DNA of 8,056 nucleotides from CAYMAX01 sp964388595 (GCA_964388595.1 CAYMAX010000060.1:1-8056), one strand, 5' to 3'; shown: positions 1 to 7,098, numbered from the stretch's first letter. A program made the numbers and translations. The notes: a model not told the origin generated them from the letters alone.

Positions 1-711
1 AAATTTGAACTTGCAAACATCATTAATCGTTTCAAAATAGTCGACCACTCCCTATCTTCTCAACGCATCCACCCCACTGCCATTATCTCTCCATATGCAG
101 AGATTGACCCCTCAGTCACTATTGGTCCCTACTGCATTATCAACAAATGCACAATTTGTGAAGGCAGTGTCATAGAGAGTCGAGTCACTATTTACGACCA
201 CGTCTATATCGGAAAAAATGTTCATATCCATTCTTCCTGCGAGATCGGAGAAGATGATTTCGGTCCTCTGATTCACGATGACGGGTCTCTTACTATGTTT
301 CCACAAGTGGGGTCTCTCATTATCGAAGACGATGTAGAAGTTTTCCCATTCGTAGCCATTGGCAAAGGTGCTCTCGGTCCCACTATCGTCAAATCGGGAT
401 GTAAGATAGACCATTGCTGCCAGATAGGTCACAATACGATGATAGGTCCCAATACCATCGTCACCGCCAATTGCGTCGTTGCCGGAAGCACTGTCATAGG
501 AAGTGACTGCTGGGTAGGGATTAATTCTGCAGTCAGGGAACACATCACCATAGGAAACCATGTCACCATCGGCATGGGTTCAGTAGTGACCAAATCATTT
601 GGAGACTCACTAACCATAGCAGGGAATCCCGCAAACATTCTCTCAGAGACTTCGAGGAAAAATAAAATTATCAATGAGATGGTAGCAAACTACTCTTTGA
701 AGTCGCGATAA
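1..711 (+). CDS. LpxD-like hexapeptide (left-handed beta-helix) acyltransferase, 5' truncated
   Basis: The reading frame is open from base 1 and ends at TAA 709-711, giving 236 visible residues; the start lies left of the window. Seen: many imperfect hexapeptide repeats ([LIV]-G-x4 type), from about visible residue 24 (IHPTAIIS) to 198, such as IGPYCI, IGKNVHI, IGHNTMIGPN, IGSDCWVG, IGNHVTIGMGSVV, then an AGNPA turn near 207-211 and a short helical tail. The segment KIDHCCQIGHNTMIG (135-149) resembles the catalytic-His region of LpxD, with His144 in the place of the LpxD active-site His; AGST follows as in LpxD. Families of this fold transfer acyl groups from CoA or ACP to sugar amines or hydroxyls. 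Given the neighbouring sugar genes, a role in N- or O-acylation of a nucleotide sugar is more likely than lipid A synthesis, but this is inference. It converges on and overlaps the next gene by 22 bp. The fold is secure; the substrate is not. Confidence 0.85.
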   Translation, partial: KFELANIINRFKIVDHSLSSQRIHPTAIISPYAEIDPSVTIGPYCIINKCTICEGSVIESRVTIYDHVYIGKNVHIHSSCEIGEDDFGPLIHDDGSLTMFPQVGSLIIEDDVEVFPFVAIGKGALGPTIVKSGCKIDHCCQIGHNTMIGPNTIVTANCVVAGSTVIGSDCWVGINSAVREHITIGNHVTIGMGSVVTKSFGDSLTIAGNPANILSETSRKNKIINEMVANYSLKSR

Positions 712-1751
712 TTTCTTACTGCTTCGATATAAGAGTCCCAATTACCGATATCTATCCATGATTTCTCACTAACAGGGAAACAGCCTACATTGCCTCCCTT
801 GGAGATAATGGCATCCACCAAATCAGTGATGTTAAAGAATGAATCCTTGGGAATCATATCAAGAGCAGAAGGTTCCACTATATACATGCCTGTATTGACT
901 TTGAATGTCAATTCCGGCTTCTCTATAATTCTTTGAATGTAACCTTTGCCATTGGTCTCAATGTTGCCATAAGGAAGAGAAAAACTCTTCAGTGCACTTA
1001 CCACTGTCAAAAGGTTTTTATTGTCAATGTGATATTTAAGGATTTGAGAATAATCATCCAGGATGATAGTGTCGCAATTGGATACGAAGAATGTAGAATT
1101 TATCGATCTCTTGATAAGTGTGAGGCTGCCGGCAGTACCCATTGGTTTCTTTTCCTGGAAGAAGGAGAGATCATATTGTGAACGACCCTTAAAATAATCC
1201 TCTATAACATCAGCTTTATAATTGACAGAGATAAGGAAATGCTTTGAGCCACAACGGATAAATCTATCCATAATGTCTTCCATAAGAGTTTTTTCCCCAA
1301 TAGGAATGAGAGGCTTGGGAATGACATTGGTAAGAGGCTTCATCCTGGAGCCAACACCTCCTGCCATTATCACCACAGGAAGGTCGAATTTCTTCTTACA
1401 AGTAAATAAATCCTCCTTCACGACATCTTCCCAAAAGATGACATCTACAAGTCTATCCTTATCTACAATGGGCATAAATTCAATTCTCTCTTTGATGATA
1501 GCTTTCCGTATCGTATCTATGGAATCCTCGGGAGAAGCAAAAGAGACCTCGGTTCTCATTATTTGATACACCGGCTCAGAAAGATTGACATTTTTGATGA
1601 TACCCCTCTGGATGTCGCCAATACTGAGCAATCCTGCAAACTTCTCTCCATCAAATACCATCAACAACTTCTTCCCGTTTTCATCCATCTTCCTGATGGC
1701 ATAGAGAATATTATCTTCCTTCTGTATGGAATACCGTTCTATCTTATCCAT
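690..1751 (-). CDS. CBS-domain sugar-phosphate nucleotidyltransferase (PtmE-like)
   Basis: The protein has 353 residues and two parts. Residues about 8-115 form a pair of CBS-like repeats (LLSIGDIQRGI near 41-51, VDVIFWEDVV near 102-111). From 125 on there is an NTP-transferase domain: MAGGVGSRMKPLT with IPKP (129-148) is the GxGxR...PKP nucleotide-binding signature, GTAGSL is at 205-210, the metal-binding aspartate region NCDTII at 225-230 (Asp227), NTGMY at 286-290, and WIDIGNWDSY at 332-341 (Asp334). CBS pair plus NTP-transferase is the architecture of Campylobacter PtmE, a glucosamine-1-phosphate guanylyltransferase of the legionaminic acid pathway; related enzymes use mannose- or heptose-1-phosphate. 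GDP-sugar formation is therefore the best guess, but nucleotide and sugar are not proven. The CBS pair may sense an adenine nucleotide. It is the last gene of the minus-strand operon, 5 bp after the deacetylase. The start at 1751 has no Shine-Dalgarno but leaves a full N-terminal CBS repeat. Confidence 0.88.
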   Translation of the reverse strand: MDKIERYSIQKEDNILYAIRKMDENGKKLLMVFDGEKFAGLLSIGDIQRGIIKNVNLSEPVYQIMRTEVSFASPEDSIDTIRKAIIKERIEFMPIVDKDRLVDVIFWEDVVKEDLFTCKKKFDLPVVIMAGGVGSRMKPLTNVIPKPLIPIGEKTLMEDIMDRFIRCGSKHFLISVNYKADVIEDYFKGRSQYDLSFFQEKKPMGTAGSLTLIKRSINSTFFVSNCDTIILDDYSQILKYHIDNKNLLTVVSALKSFSLPYGNIETNGKGYIQRIIEKPELTFKVNTGMYIVEPSALDMIPKDSFFNITDLVDAIISKGGNVGCFPVSEKSWIDIGNWDSYIEAVRNYRDFKE

Positions 1752-1756
1752 TTTGT

Positions 1757-2434
1757 CTATCTTTTATCATAAAGTAACATAAATGACTCTGCATACATTA
1801 CCCCTGCCCTGCTTCCACGATATCGCGCGAGAGCCTCGACAGAACTGAGACTTCTCGAATATTCGGGTCTCATCAACTCTGTATCATACACTTTGAGTAT
1901 CTCAAGCTTCCTGGCGAAAAAGTCTGTGATATCGACATACACATTGGGAATGAAACTATCTGACGACAAAGCGGGAGCGAAATCTGTTTCAGATATGGTC
2001 TCACACATATAGATACTCTTAATCCAAGGCTTTCTGAAACTCTTGGTGCAACTGAAACAAGCATCAAAAGCTATTCTGTGGTCAGAATGGACATCATTTT
2101 TGAACATCAGATATATCGTATCAGGCTTGATGGTGTCTATCGCCTTCTCTATATTCTGGATGAGAGCAAGAATATCCACAGAATAGAGTTCAATCACAGG
2201 AAGACCCAAATTGATAACATGGTCAAATGCATACATTTTGGATACCTGTTCTATCTCTCTCTTCCTCTTATCCATCTCTGCTTGATTCTTGTGCAGAGCA
2301 TTCCCTTCATTCCATGAAGTAATTATCAACCAGGAAATCTCATCTCCTTGCGCTTTGTGTTTAAGAATCGTTCCACCACAGCCCAATGTCTCGTCATCGG
2401 GATGGACAGCTACAAATAATACTTTTTTATTCAT
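1757..2434 (-). CDS. PIG-L (LmbE) family deacetylase
   Basis: The 225-residue protein matches the family in size and layout. It begins with a beta strand followed by HPDDE at 11-15 (His11 and Asp14 as zinc ligands, Asp13 as likely general base by analogy with MshB) and carries the second zinc motif HSDH at 116-119, where His119 is the expected third ligand. A Rossmann-like alternation of strands and helices lies between, and the C-terminal half (YVDITDFFARKLEIL, then ARYRGSRAG near 204-212) is typical for PIG-L proteins. These enzymes remove N-acetyl groups from GlcNAc-containing substrates or nucleotide sugars. No signal peptide is seen, so it is probably cytoplasmic. It sits 10 bp after the SDR gene and 5 bp before the nucleotidyltransferase gene, suggesting it acts on the operon's activated sugar or a precursor (inference). 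All catalytic motifs are intact. The exact substrate is unknown. Confidence 0.9.
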   Translation of the reverse strand: MNKKVLFVAVHPDDETLGCGGTILKHKAQGDEISWLIITSWNEGNALHKNQAEMDKRKREIEQVSKMYAFDHVINLGLPVIELYSVDILALIQNIEKAIDTIKPDTIYLMFKNDVHSDHRIAFDACFSCTKSFRKPWIKSIYMCETISETDFAPALSSDSFIPNVYVDITDFFARKLEILKVYDTELMRPEYSRSLSSVEALARYRGSRAGVMYAESFMLLYDKR

Positions 2435-2444
2435 GTTAACTTAT

Positions 2445-3434
2445 TTATTCCCAAATATCTCCTGCCTTGATAAGGTCAAGATACCAATCAATAGTCATCT
2501 TTAAACCCTCATCCAATGATATTTGTGATTTTACACCGGTAAGTTTTGTCAATCTCGAGACATCGGGACACCTTCTGCGCACAGAGCCCATTGGGGCGGG
2601 CACATCCTCTATCGTTACTTTCTTATTGAGAATATGAAGCATCCTGTCGACCAATTCTCTGATAGTGATCTCATTTGTCTCCCCGATATTGACCACTTTC
2701 CCGTTAGTCTTGTCAGAGTTCATCACTGCTATCGTCTGATTGGCTCCATCGTAAACATGACAGAAAGAACGAGTCTGATCTGCTCCATATACTTTAAGTG
2801 GATTCTCTCCACGGACTATCCTCACCAATATTTCAGGGATGACATGAGCAAAGCCCTCTCTCTGACCATAAATGTTGTGGTATCTGATAATAGAATAATC
2901 ATAATGACCCGGAGCATTGAATATTATCATCTGCTCATTAGCTATCTTCGAAGAGGCGTATGTGAGTCTTGGATTATATGTATCAGCGACCATCAAGGGA
3001 ATATCTTCAGTAGTGGGAATACTGATGATGCCATAGTCAAGACATCCGGCATAAGTCTCACAAGTAGAAGCGAATACTATCTTTCCGACATGATGTTCTT
3101 TGGCAAGCTGAACTATGTTTAGAGTAGATATCAGGTTGACTCTCAACACTTCATCAGGATGATTCATACAATGCTTGACACCGATGATAGCTGCCAAATG
3201 ATATATCTCATCGAAATCTTCCCAAATGGTTTTTTTCAAAGCACCTATATCGGTAAGGTCTTCCTTCACAAATCTGACATTGGGCTTGCTGATTAATGTG
3301 GAGAACAATGAATCCATCCTTCCTCGATGAAGATTATCTACTATTACCACTTCATTGTTGGAATCTTCCGAAAGTTTATTGGAGATATGATATCCTATAA
3401 AACCGGCTCCACCGGTCACTAATATTTTTTTCAT
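2445..3434 (-). CDS. NAD-dependent epimerase/dehydratase (extended SDR), possible uronate decarboxylase
   Basis: The 329-residue protein starts directly with the NAD-binding Rossmann motif VTGGAGFIG (6-14), followed by VDNLHRG (32-38), the HLAA motif (79-82), and the catalytic YASSK pair Tyr159/Lys163. The active-site strand reads ASTCETYAG (122-130): Glu126 is present, as in dehydratases and in UXS/ArnA-type decarboxylases, while the usual Ser/Thr before it is Cys125. TRSFCHVYD (221-229) and the C-terminal RRRCPDVSR (286-294) resemble UDP-glucuronate decarboxylases, where an Arg in this place (here about Arg288) helps catalysis. Together with the dehydrogenase upstream, decarboxylation or C4 epimerisation of a nucleotide-linked uronic acid is plausible. 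This is inference from motifs only. The start ATG overlaps the dehydrogenase stop in an ATGA (3431-3434), indicating translational coupling; 10 bp separate it from the deacetylase gene. Confidence 0.9.
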   Translation of the reverse strand: MKKILVTGGAGFIGYHISNKLSEDSNNEVVIVDNLHRGRMDSLFSTLISKPNVRFVKEDLTDIGALKKTIWEDFDEIYHLAAIIGVKHCMNHPDEVLRVNLISTLNIVQLAKEHHVGKIVFASTCETYAGCLDYGIISIPTTEDIPLMVADTYNPRLTYASSKIANEQMIIFNAPGHYDYSIIRYHNIYGQREGFAHVIPEILVRIVRGENPLKVYGADQTRSFCHVYDGANQTIAVMNSDKTNGKVVNIGETNEITIRELVDRMLHILNKKVTIEDVPAPMGSVRRRCPDVSRLTKLTGVKSQISLDEGLKMTIDWYLDLIKAGDIWE

Positions 3435-4834
3435 AATGCGTCACTCAATTTATTGATATGCCCCTTCCCTACGCCGATAATGTGTACTTTATTATCAATC
3501 AAGCACATGGCATTCTTATCATTAATAATATTGTTGGCATCCACGATAAGAGAAGTTCCCTTCGCTATATCCAACAAGTCATCTCTTTTCATAGACAAAT
3601 ATTTTCTGTGTCTGGTGGCAAATATCAAAACGTCATATCCCCTCAACTCATCTACGAAGCGAGCATCCGGTATTTCGGTCCAGGAAGAGACATAAGGATC
3701 GTTTACTTCCACAATAGCTCCTTCATCAGCTAGAGCGCGGTAAAGTGTCTCAGAGGGGGAAAAACGAGTATCTCCGATATCTTCCCTGTATGATACCCCA
3801 AGTATCAACACTCTTTTACCTTTTATGCTCTCACGCTCACGGATAAGGTCCACCACATGAAGAGGCATTCTGTCATTGACGCGCAAAGCTTCAATGGAAA
3901 AAGGGAGACCGAAAGAGGATTTGTAATAATGGTCATTGGACCACAAAGCCAATAGAGAATCTTTGGTAAGACAATAACCCCCCACTCCCAAACCGGGCAT
4001 CATGATATTTTTGTGCGAATTGCGATGACGAATCCCTTCTATCACAGAGAAAAGGTTGACACCCATCTTCTCTGCAAACAGTGTCCATTCATAGATAAAA
4101 GCGATATTCATGGCACGGAATGAGTTCTCAAGCACTTTGCCCAATTCAGTAGATTCAGGCTCCAATTCTTTATAAAGAGGATAATCTACAGTATTGATAA
4201 TAGATGAAAGAAATGATTCTGCTCTGCGAGATGATTCTTCTGTTAAACCAGAGAAAGATCTGAAATAGTTGCAGATGGAATTCAAATAATCTGCCCCCGG
4301 CATCACTCTCTCATAAGAGTGAGCTATCAGAGGCTCGGTGGTAATTCCTCTTTTGGAAAACTCTGCCTTTATTATCGGGTAGGCCACATTCCTGGTAAAT
4401 CCGGGAGGTATAGTAGTCTCCAGCAGAATCAGACAATCGGGCTTAATCATCTTCCCAAGAGAGTGGAGAGCCTTCTCAAAAGAACTTTGATGAAGCAAGT
4501 ACTTATGATAATCGTCCTTATCTTCCTTTGTAATAGAGAGCTGAACGTCTACTACGACTACCGATGCCTTTGAATATACATCTTCATCTGTAGTGGCGAT
4601 AAGATTCTTCTGCTCCAAGACTGCTTTGACAAGCTTGGGAGAGAAAGAACTATCCTCGGACTGGAATGGCAATACTCCCGAATTAATAAGATCTATGGAT
4701 GACTGTTTATCTTTAATATCTACTCCATATACTTGATATTTGGGACTGCCATCTTCATTCAGAACATTTGAAACCACTGTCGCCATGGCAAGACCGACAA
4801 ATCCCAGCCCCTGTATGCAGATTACATCTTTCAT
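3431..4834 (-). CDS. Nucleotide-sugar dehydrogenase (UDP-Glc/GDP-Man dehydrogenase family)
   Basis: This is a 467-residue member of the family that oxidises the C6 hydroxyl of a nucleotide sugar to a carboxylate in two NAD+-dependent steps. The N-terminal Rossmann motif is GLGFVGLAMA (9-18), and the protein starts right before it, which supports the ATG at 4834. Other visible landmarks are LLETTIPPGFT (137-147), the central helix with KVLENSFRAMNIAFIYE (233-249; Lys233 and Asn237 in catalytic positions), the active-site loop GVGGYCLTKD (283-292; Cys288 as thiohemiacetal nucleophile), and the C-terminal domain with VLILGVSYREDIGDTRFSPS (342-361; Arg357 as substrate-binding Arg). Substrate cannot be told apart from motifs: UDP-Glc, UDP-HexNAc and GDP-sugar enzymes share them. 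It is the first gene of the minus-strand operon and overlaps the SDR gene by 4 bp. A TACCTTTG box lies 7 bp before the start. Confidence 0.92.
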   Translation of the reverse strand: MKDVICIQGLGFVGLAMATVVSNVLNEDGSPKYQVYGVDIKDKQSSIDLINSGVLPFQSEDSSFSPKLVKAVLEQKNLIATTDEDVYSKASVVVVDVQLSITKEDKDDYHKYLLHQSSFEKALHSLGKMIKPDCLILLETTIPPGFTRNVAYPIIKAEFSKRGITTEPLIAHSYERVMPGADYLNSICNYFRSFSGLTEESSRRAESFLSSIINTVDYPLYKELEPESTELGKVLENSFRAMNIAFIYEWTLFAEKMGVNLFSVIEGIRHRNSHKNIMMPGLGVGGYCLTKDSLLALWSNDHYYKSSFGLPFSIEALRVNDRMPLHVVDLIRERESIKGKRVLILGVSYREDIGDTRFSPSETLYRALADEGAIVEVNDPYVSSWTEIPDARFVDELRGYDVLIFATRHRKYLSMKRDDLLDIAKGTSLIVDANNIINDKNAMCLIDNKVHIIGVGKGHINKLSDAL

Positions 4835-4841
4835 AATTGTT

Positions 4842-4849
4842 CAAAGGTA
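4842..4849 (-). promoter_or_regulatory. Putative Bacteroidota -7 box (TACCTTTG) of the minus-strand operon
   Basis: On the minus strand this reads TACCTTTG, a full match to the Bacteroides -7 consensus TAnnTTTG. It ends 7 bp before the dehydrogenase ATG, so transcription would begin within a few bases of the start codon. I found no TTTG at the expected -33 distance, so the call rests on the -7 box and its position alone. Confidence 0.45.
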
Positions 4850-4852
4850 ATT

Positions 4853-4882
4853 ATTTCTTAAGATAATTGATTATTTTTGTCA
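4853..4882 (+). repeat. Copy 1 of a 30-bp intergenic element shared with 7086-7115
   Basis: On the minus strand this segment and 7086-7115 on the plus strand agree at 25 of 30 positions. They share an unbroken TGACAAAAATA, then AATT, then TTAAGA. Given here in the orientation in which its TATTTTTG box points at the glycosyltransferase gene starting at 4885. It probably contains that gene's promoter; it may also bind a regulator. Confidence 0.5.
4872..4879 (+). promoter_or_regulatory. Putative Bacteroidota -7 box (TATTTTTG) of the GT4 gene
   Basis: TATTTTTG matches TAnnTTTG exactly and ends 5 bp before the ATG at 4885, so the transcript would have almost no leader. No -33 TTTG is seen at about 19 bp upstream. 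The same box in the same setting recurs at 7089-7096, which raises confidence that it is functional. Confidence 0.5.
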
Positions 4883-4884
4883 GT

Positions 4885-5997
4885 ATGAAAAAAGGAATTT
4901 TTCTCGTTTTCCATGGTTTTGCAGCCTACAACGGCATAAGCAAAAAAATATCTTACCAGATAGAGGGGCTTAGGAAATGTGGTGCCGATATCAAACTTTG
5001 CTACTACGACGTGACAAGTGAAGGCGAGAGAGTCTGGAAACTGGATGAGAAGATAATATTCAGCTATGGCAAAGGGACTATCGCTAAGATTAAAAGGAGG
5101 ATAGACTATTCCGGCATTACACGTGAGATTATCTCATCAGGTGTAGATTTTATCTACATCAGGTCTATGCACAACGCCAATCCATTTACCATAAGGATGT
5201 TTAAGAAGTTGGAGAGAGCAGGCATCAAAATCTATATGGAGATTCCCACCTATCCATACGACAAGGAATATTTCCTGTTCAGGATGAAGATTGACCTATT
5301 CTTCGATAAATGTTTCAGAAAAGCACTTGCCAAACACATCTACAGAATAGTTACTTTTTCTGACTATGACACCATCTTCGGTTGCCCTACCATCAAGATA
5401 TCCAACGGTATAGATTTCGATGCTATTACACTCAAGACGAAGATTAACGACACATCTAAACAACTGAATCTCATAGGGGTAGCAGAGATTCACCATTGGC
5501 ACGGCTTCGACCGTCTCATCAAGGGACTTGCAGATTATTATCGCAATGAGCCTTCCTACAAAGTTACCTTCCATTTGGTCGGTGCCTTCTTTAGCCGCAT
5601 AGAAGAAGAAGAGATAACCACACCCATACGACAATTCCACCTCGAACCATATGTCAAGCTCTATGGCAACAAACAAGGCAAAGAGTTGGACGAACTCTTT
5701 GAAATTGCAGATTTAGGCATCGGAAGTCTTGCACGTCACAGAAGTAACATCACTCATATCAAAACCCTGAAAAATCGCGAATATGCAGCTCGCGGTATCC
5801 CATTCATCTATTCCGAGACAGATTCCGACTTCGAGACCAAGCCATACATTCTGAAAGTGCCTGCAGATGAGACATCTATAGACATTCCAAACATCATAGC
5901 ATTCTATCATCGCATTAGCAACATCTCCCCCATGGAGATTCGTAATTCCATATCAGACCTCTCCTGGGAAAAACAAATGAAGAAAGTATTGGAATAG
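4885..5997 (+). CDS. GT4-like (GT-B fold) glycosyltransferase
   Basis: Using the ATG at 4885 gives 370 residues, beginning MKKGIFLVFHGF, the usual first strand of a GT-B enzyme followed by a glycine-containing loop (NGISKK, 16-21). The frame extends upstream to a TTG at 4867, but this would add only six residues and lie ahead of the promoter-like box. Seen: ISNGID (172-177) at the start of the C-terminal Rossmann domain, WHGFDRLIKG (205-214), FHLVGAF (229-235), a GNKQGKELDELFEIADLGIGSL stretch (261-282) and the donor-binding region LKNREYAARGIPF (295-307), which takes the place of the GT4 E-x7-E region. No membrane segment or signal peptide is visible, so it is probably cytoplasmic or peripherally membrane-bound. 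It likely adds one sugar to a growing oligosaccharide; donor and acceptor are unknown. It lies divergently from the dehydrogenase operon (50-bp gap) and converges on the AT3 gene, 21 bp away. Confidence 0.88.
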   Translation: MKKGIFLVFHGFAAYNGISKKISYQIEGLRKCGADIKLCYYDVTSEGERVWKLDEKIIFSYGKGTIAKIKRRIDYSGITREIISSGVDFIYIRSMHNANPFTIRMFKKLERAGIKIYMEIPTYPYDKEYFLFRMKIDLFFDKCFRKALAKHIYRIVTFSDYDTIFGCPTIKISNGIDFDAITLKTKINDTSKQLNLIGVAEIHHWHGFDRLIKGLADYYRNEPSYKVTFHLVGAFFSRIEEEEITTPIRQFHLEPYVKLYGNKQGKELDELFEIADLGIGSLARHRSNITHIKTLKNREYAARGIPFIYSETDSDFETKPYILKVPADETSIDIPNIIAFYHRISNISPMEIRNSISDLSWEKQMKKVLE

Positions 5998-6018
5998 TGC
6001 CCCTTAGCACACCATCTG

Positions 6019-7071
6019 TTACCTACTCTTACGTCTGAAAAAAGACTTCGGGAACATTATCCTATCGATAACCGGTATGGAAGTGAGCAACAGTGAGATG
6101 AAGTAACTTACCACAAAAGTCAGCACAAACAACAATATCCCTATCCAAACATTATTTGGACCTATAAATCGATTGCAACATACCAGCAAGATATTATAGA
6201 TGATCACATGCGTCAGATAAATAGGGAGAGACAACCCTCCTACTTTTCTAAGGAAAGCGCTCTTTGACAGGGCTTTTCCAATAGCCGCAAACAGCATCAA
6301 GAAAGATACCGGAGATATTATCCTCATAAACAAAATGAAGATGTAATCGGGAACTTTGGCTATATAAACATCAAGATAACTTACTACACAACAAGCAATT
6401 GCCAAAACAGAAGAGACAGCTGTCACCCACTTATTATGCAAACCATGTTTTTCTATCACATCTCTGATGCAAATACCAAGTGGAAGCATAATCAATCCGA
6501 CATATACTCCAAAAGGTATAAATTTGGGGTCATTCGGGACATATCCAAGGACAAAAACATAAAGATAGACCCAAAGAAGGATAAAAACAGGAATCCTGTA
6601 TTTACTGTTTATGGAATAATAACAATCTCTTAAAATATTGGTAGCGAACGCTGCACCCAGAAACCATACAAACTGAAATCCCGTAGCGGCTTTGAGCTTA
6701 TTGAAACTGCCTATGTAAAATGCATCCAGCACCCTTGTCGCATTAAAATCAACATATCCAAGCACTAAAGATATGCAAAGGCATATCACGAAGAAAAATG
6801 TATAGGGGACATAACATTTGGCTAAATAATCAAGAATCGACCGTCCGGAAAGTTTTTTACCTCCATACAGAAATGGAAGCAAGAGGAAACAATAGGTATG
6901 AAAGGAATTGAGTATATAGTAAATGACATTCTTTTTCTCCAGAACAGATGGATCGATACTCATCAGTATCGTATTATGTCCCAGTATCATAAGAATGATA
7001 AGGACCCCACGAATAGAGAAAGATTGTTCTCTGGTGATTAATGACACATCATCTTGCGAAGATTGTTTCAT
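6019..7071 (-). CDS. Membrane acyltransferase, AT3 (acyltransferase family 3)
   Basis: The 350-residue protein is strongly hydrophobic, with roughly ten membrane segments (for example about 22-36, 50-69, 87-105, 132-147, 160-177, 187-202, 215-235, 242-264, 282-299, 308-330). Typical AT3 marks are present: R21 followed by ten residues and then H32 (the R-x10-H motif), a GGKKLSGR loop and a PY (89-90) at the start of helix three, WFLGA (136-140) and LPIYLTH (282-288). AT3 proteins such as OafA and WecH O-acetylate or otherwise O-acylate sugars of O-antigens, capsules or exopolysaccharides at the inner membrane. No SGNH domain is fused, and the C-terminus is short and basic (FFRRKSR). Acetylation of the glycan built by the neighbouring transferases is inferred. 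It converges with the GT4 gene and is divergent from the GT2 gene (55-bp gap). Acyl donor and target hydroxyl are unknown. Confidence 0.9.
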   Translation of the reverse strand: MKQSSQDDVSLITREQSFSIRGVLIILMILGHNTILMSIDPSVLEKKNVIYYILNSFHTYCFLLLPFLYGGKKLSGRSILDYLAKCYVPYTFFFVICLCISLVLGYVDFNATRVLDAFYIGSFNKLKAATGFQFVWFLGAAFATNILRDCYYSINSKYRIPVFILLWVYLYVFVLGYVPNDPKFIPFGVYVGLIMLPLGICIRDVIEKHGLHNKWVTAVSSVLAIACCVVSYLDVYIAKVPDYIFILFMRIISPVSFLMLFAAIGKALSKSAFLRKVGGLSLPIYLTHVIIYNILLVCCNRFIGPNNVWIGILLFVLTFVVSYFISLLLTSIPVIDRIMFPKSFFRRKSR

Positions 7072-7088
7072 TATTGGTTTTGTTTTGA

Positions 7089-7096
7089 CAAAAATA
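7089..7096 (-). promoter_or_regulatory. Putative Bacteroidota -7 box (TATTTTTG) of the AT3 gene
   Basis: The minus strand reads TATTTTTG, an exact TAnnTTTG match, ending 17 bp before the AT3 start codon. It lies inside the 30-bp element shared with the GT4 upstream region. No TTTG is found at the -33 distance. Confidence 0.5.
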
Positions 7097-7098
7097 GT

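Noticed and set aside
112..561. 149-codon minus-strand reading frame opposite the hexapeptide acyltransferase
   Set aside because: It lies fully antisense to a convincing hexapeptide-repeat protein, its translation shows no family motif, and its composition follows from the opposite coding strand.
692..736. Inverted repeat ACTCTT ... AAGAGT near the convergent gene ends, considered as a terminator
   Set aside because: Only six perfect pairs with a long loop of over 30 bases, no GC-rich stem and no following T-run; too weak to call.
2634..3122. 162-codon plus-strand reading frame opposite the SDR gene
   Set aside because: It is antisense to well-supported SDR motifs including the YASSK region, and the translation has no recognisable domain.
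3425..3431. Seven-A run (coding strand) at the start of the SDR gene, considered for phase variation
   Set aside because: AAA AAA codons after ATG are common in such genes, and seven bases is short for a slippage tract. A similar seven-base run at 3230-3236 inside the same gene shows it is ordinary.
4867..4884. TTG at 4867 as start of the GT4 gene
   Set aside because: It adds only six residues before a typical GT-B first strand and would place the start codon upstream of the -7-like box; the ATG at 4885 fits better.
5296..5676. 126-codon minus-strand reading frame opposite the GT4 gene
   Set aside because: It is a shadow of the GT4 coding strand, with no motif or plausible promoter or start context.
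5998..6018. Terminator between the convergent GT4 and AT3 genes
   Set aside because: The gap is 21 bp and I see no stable hairpin or T-run in it.
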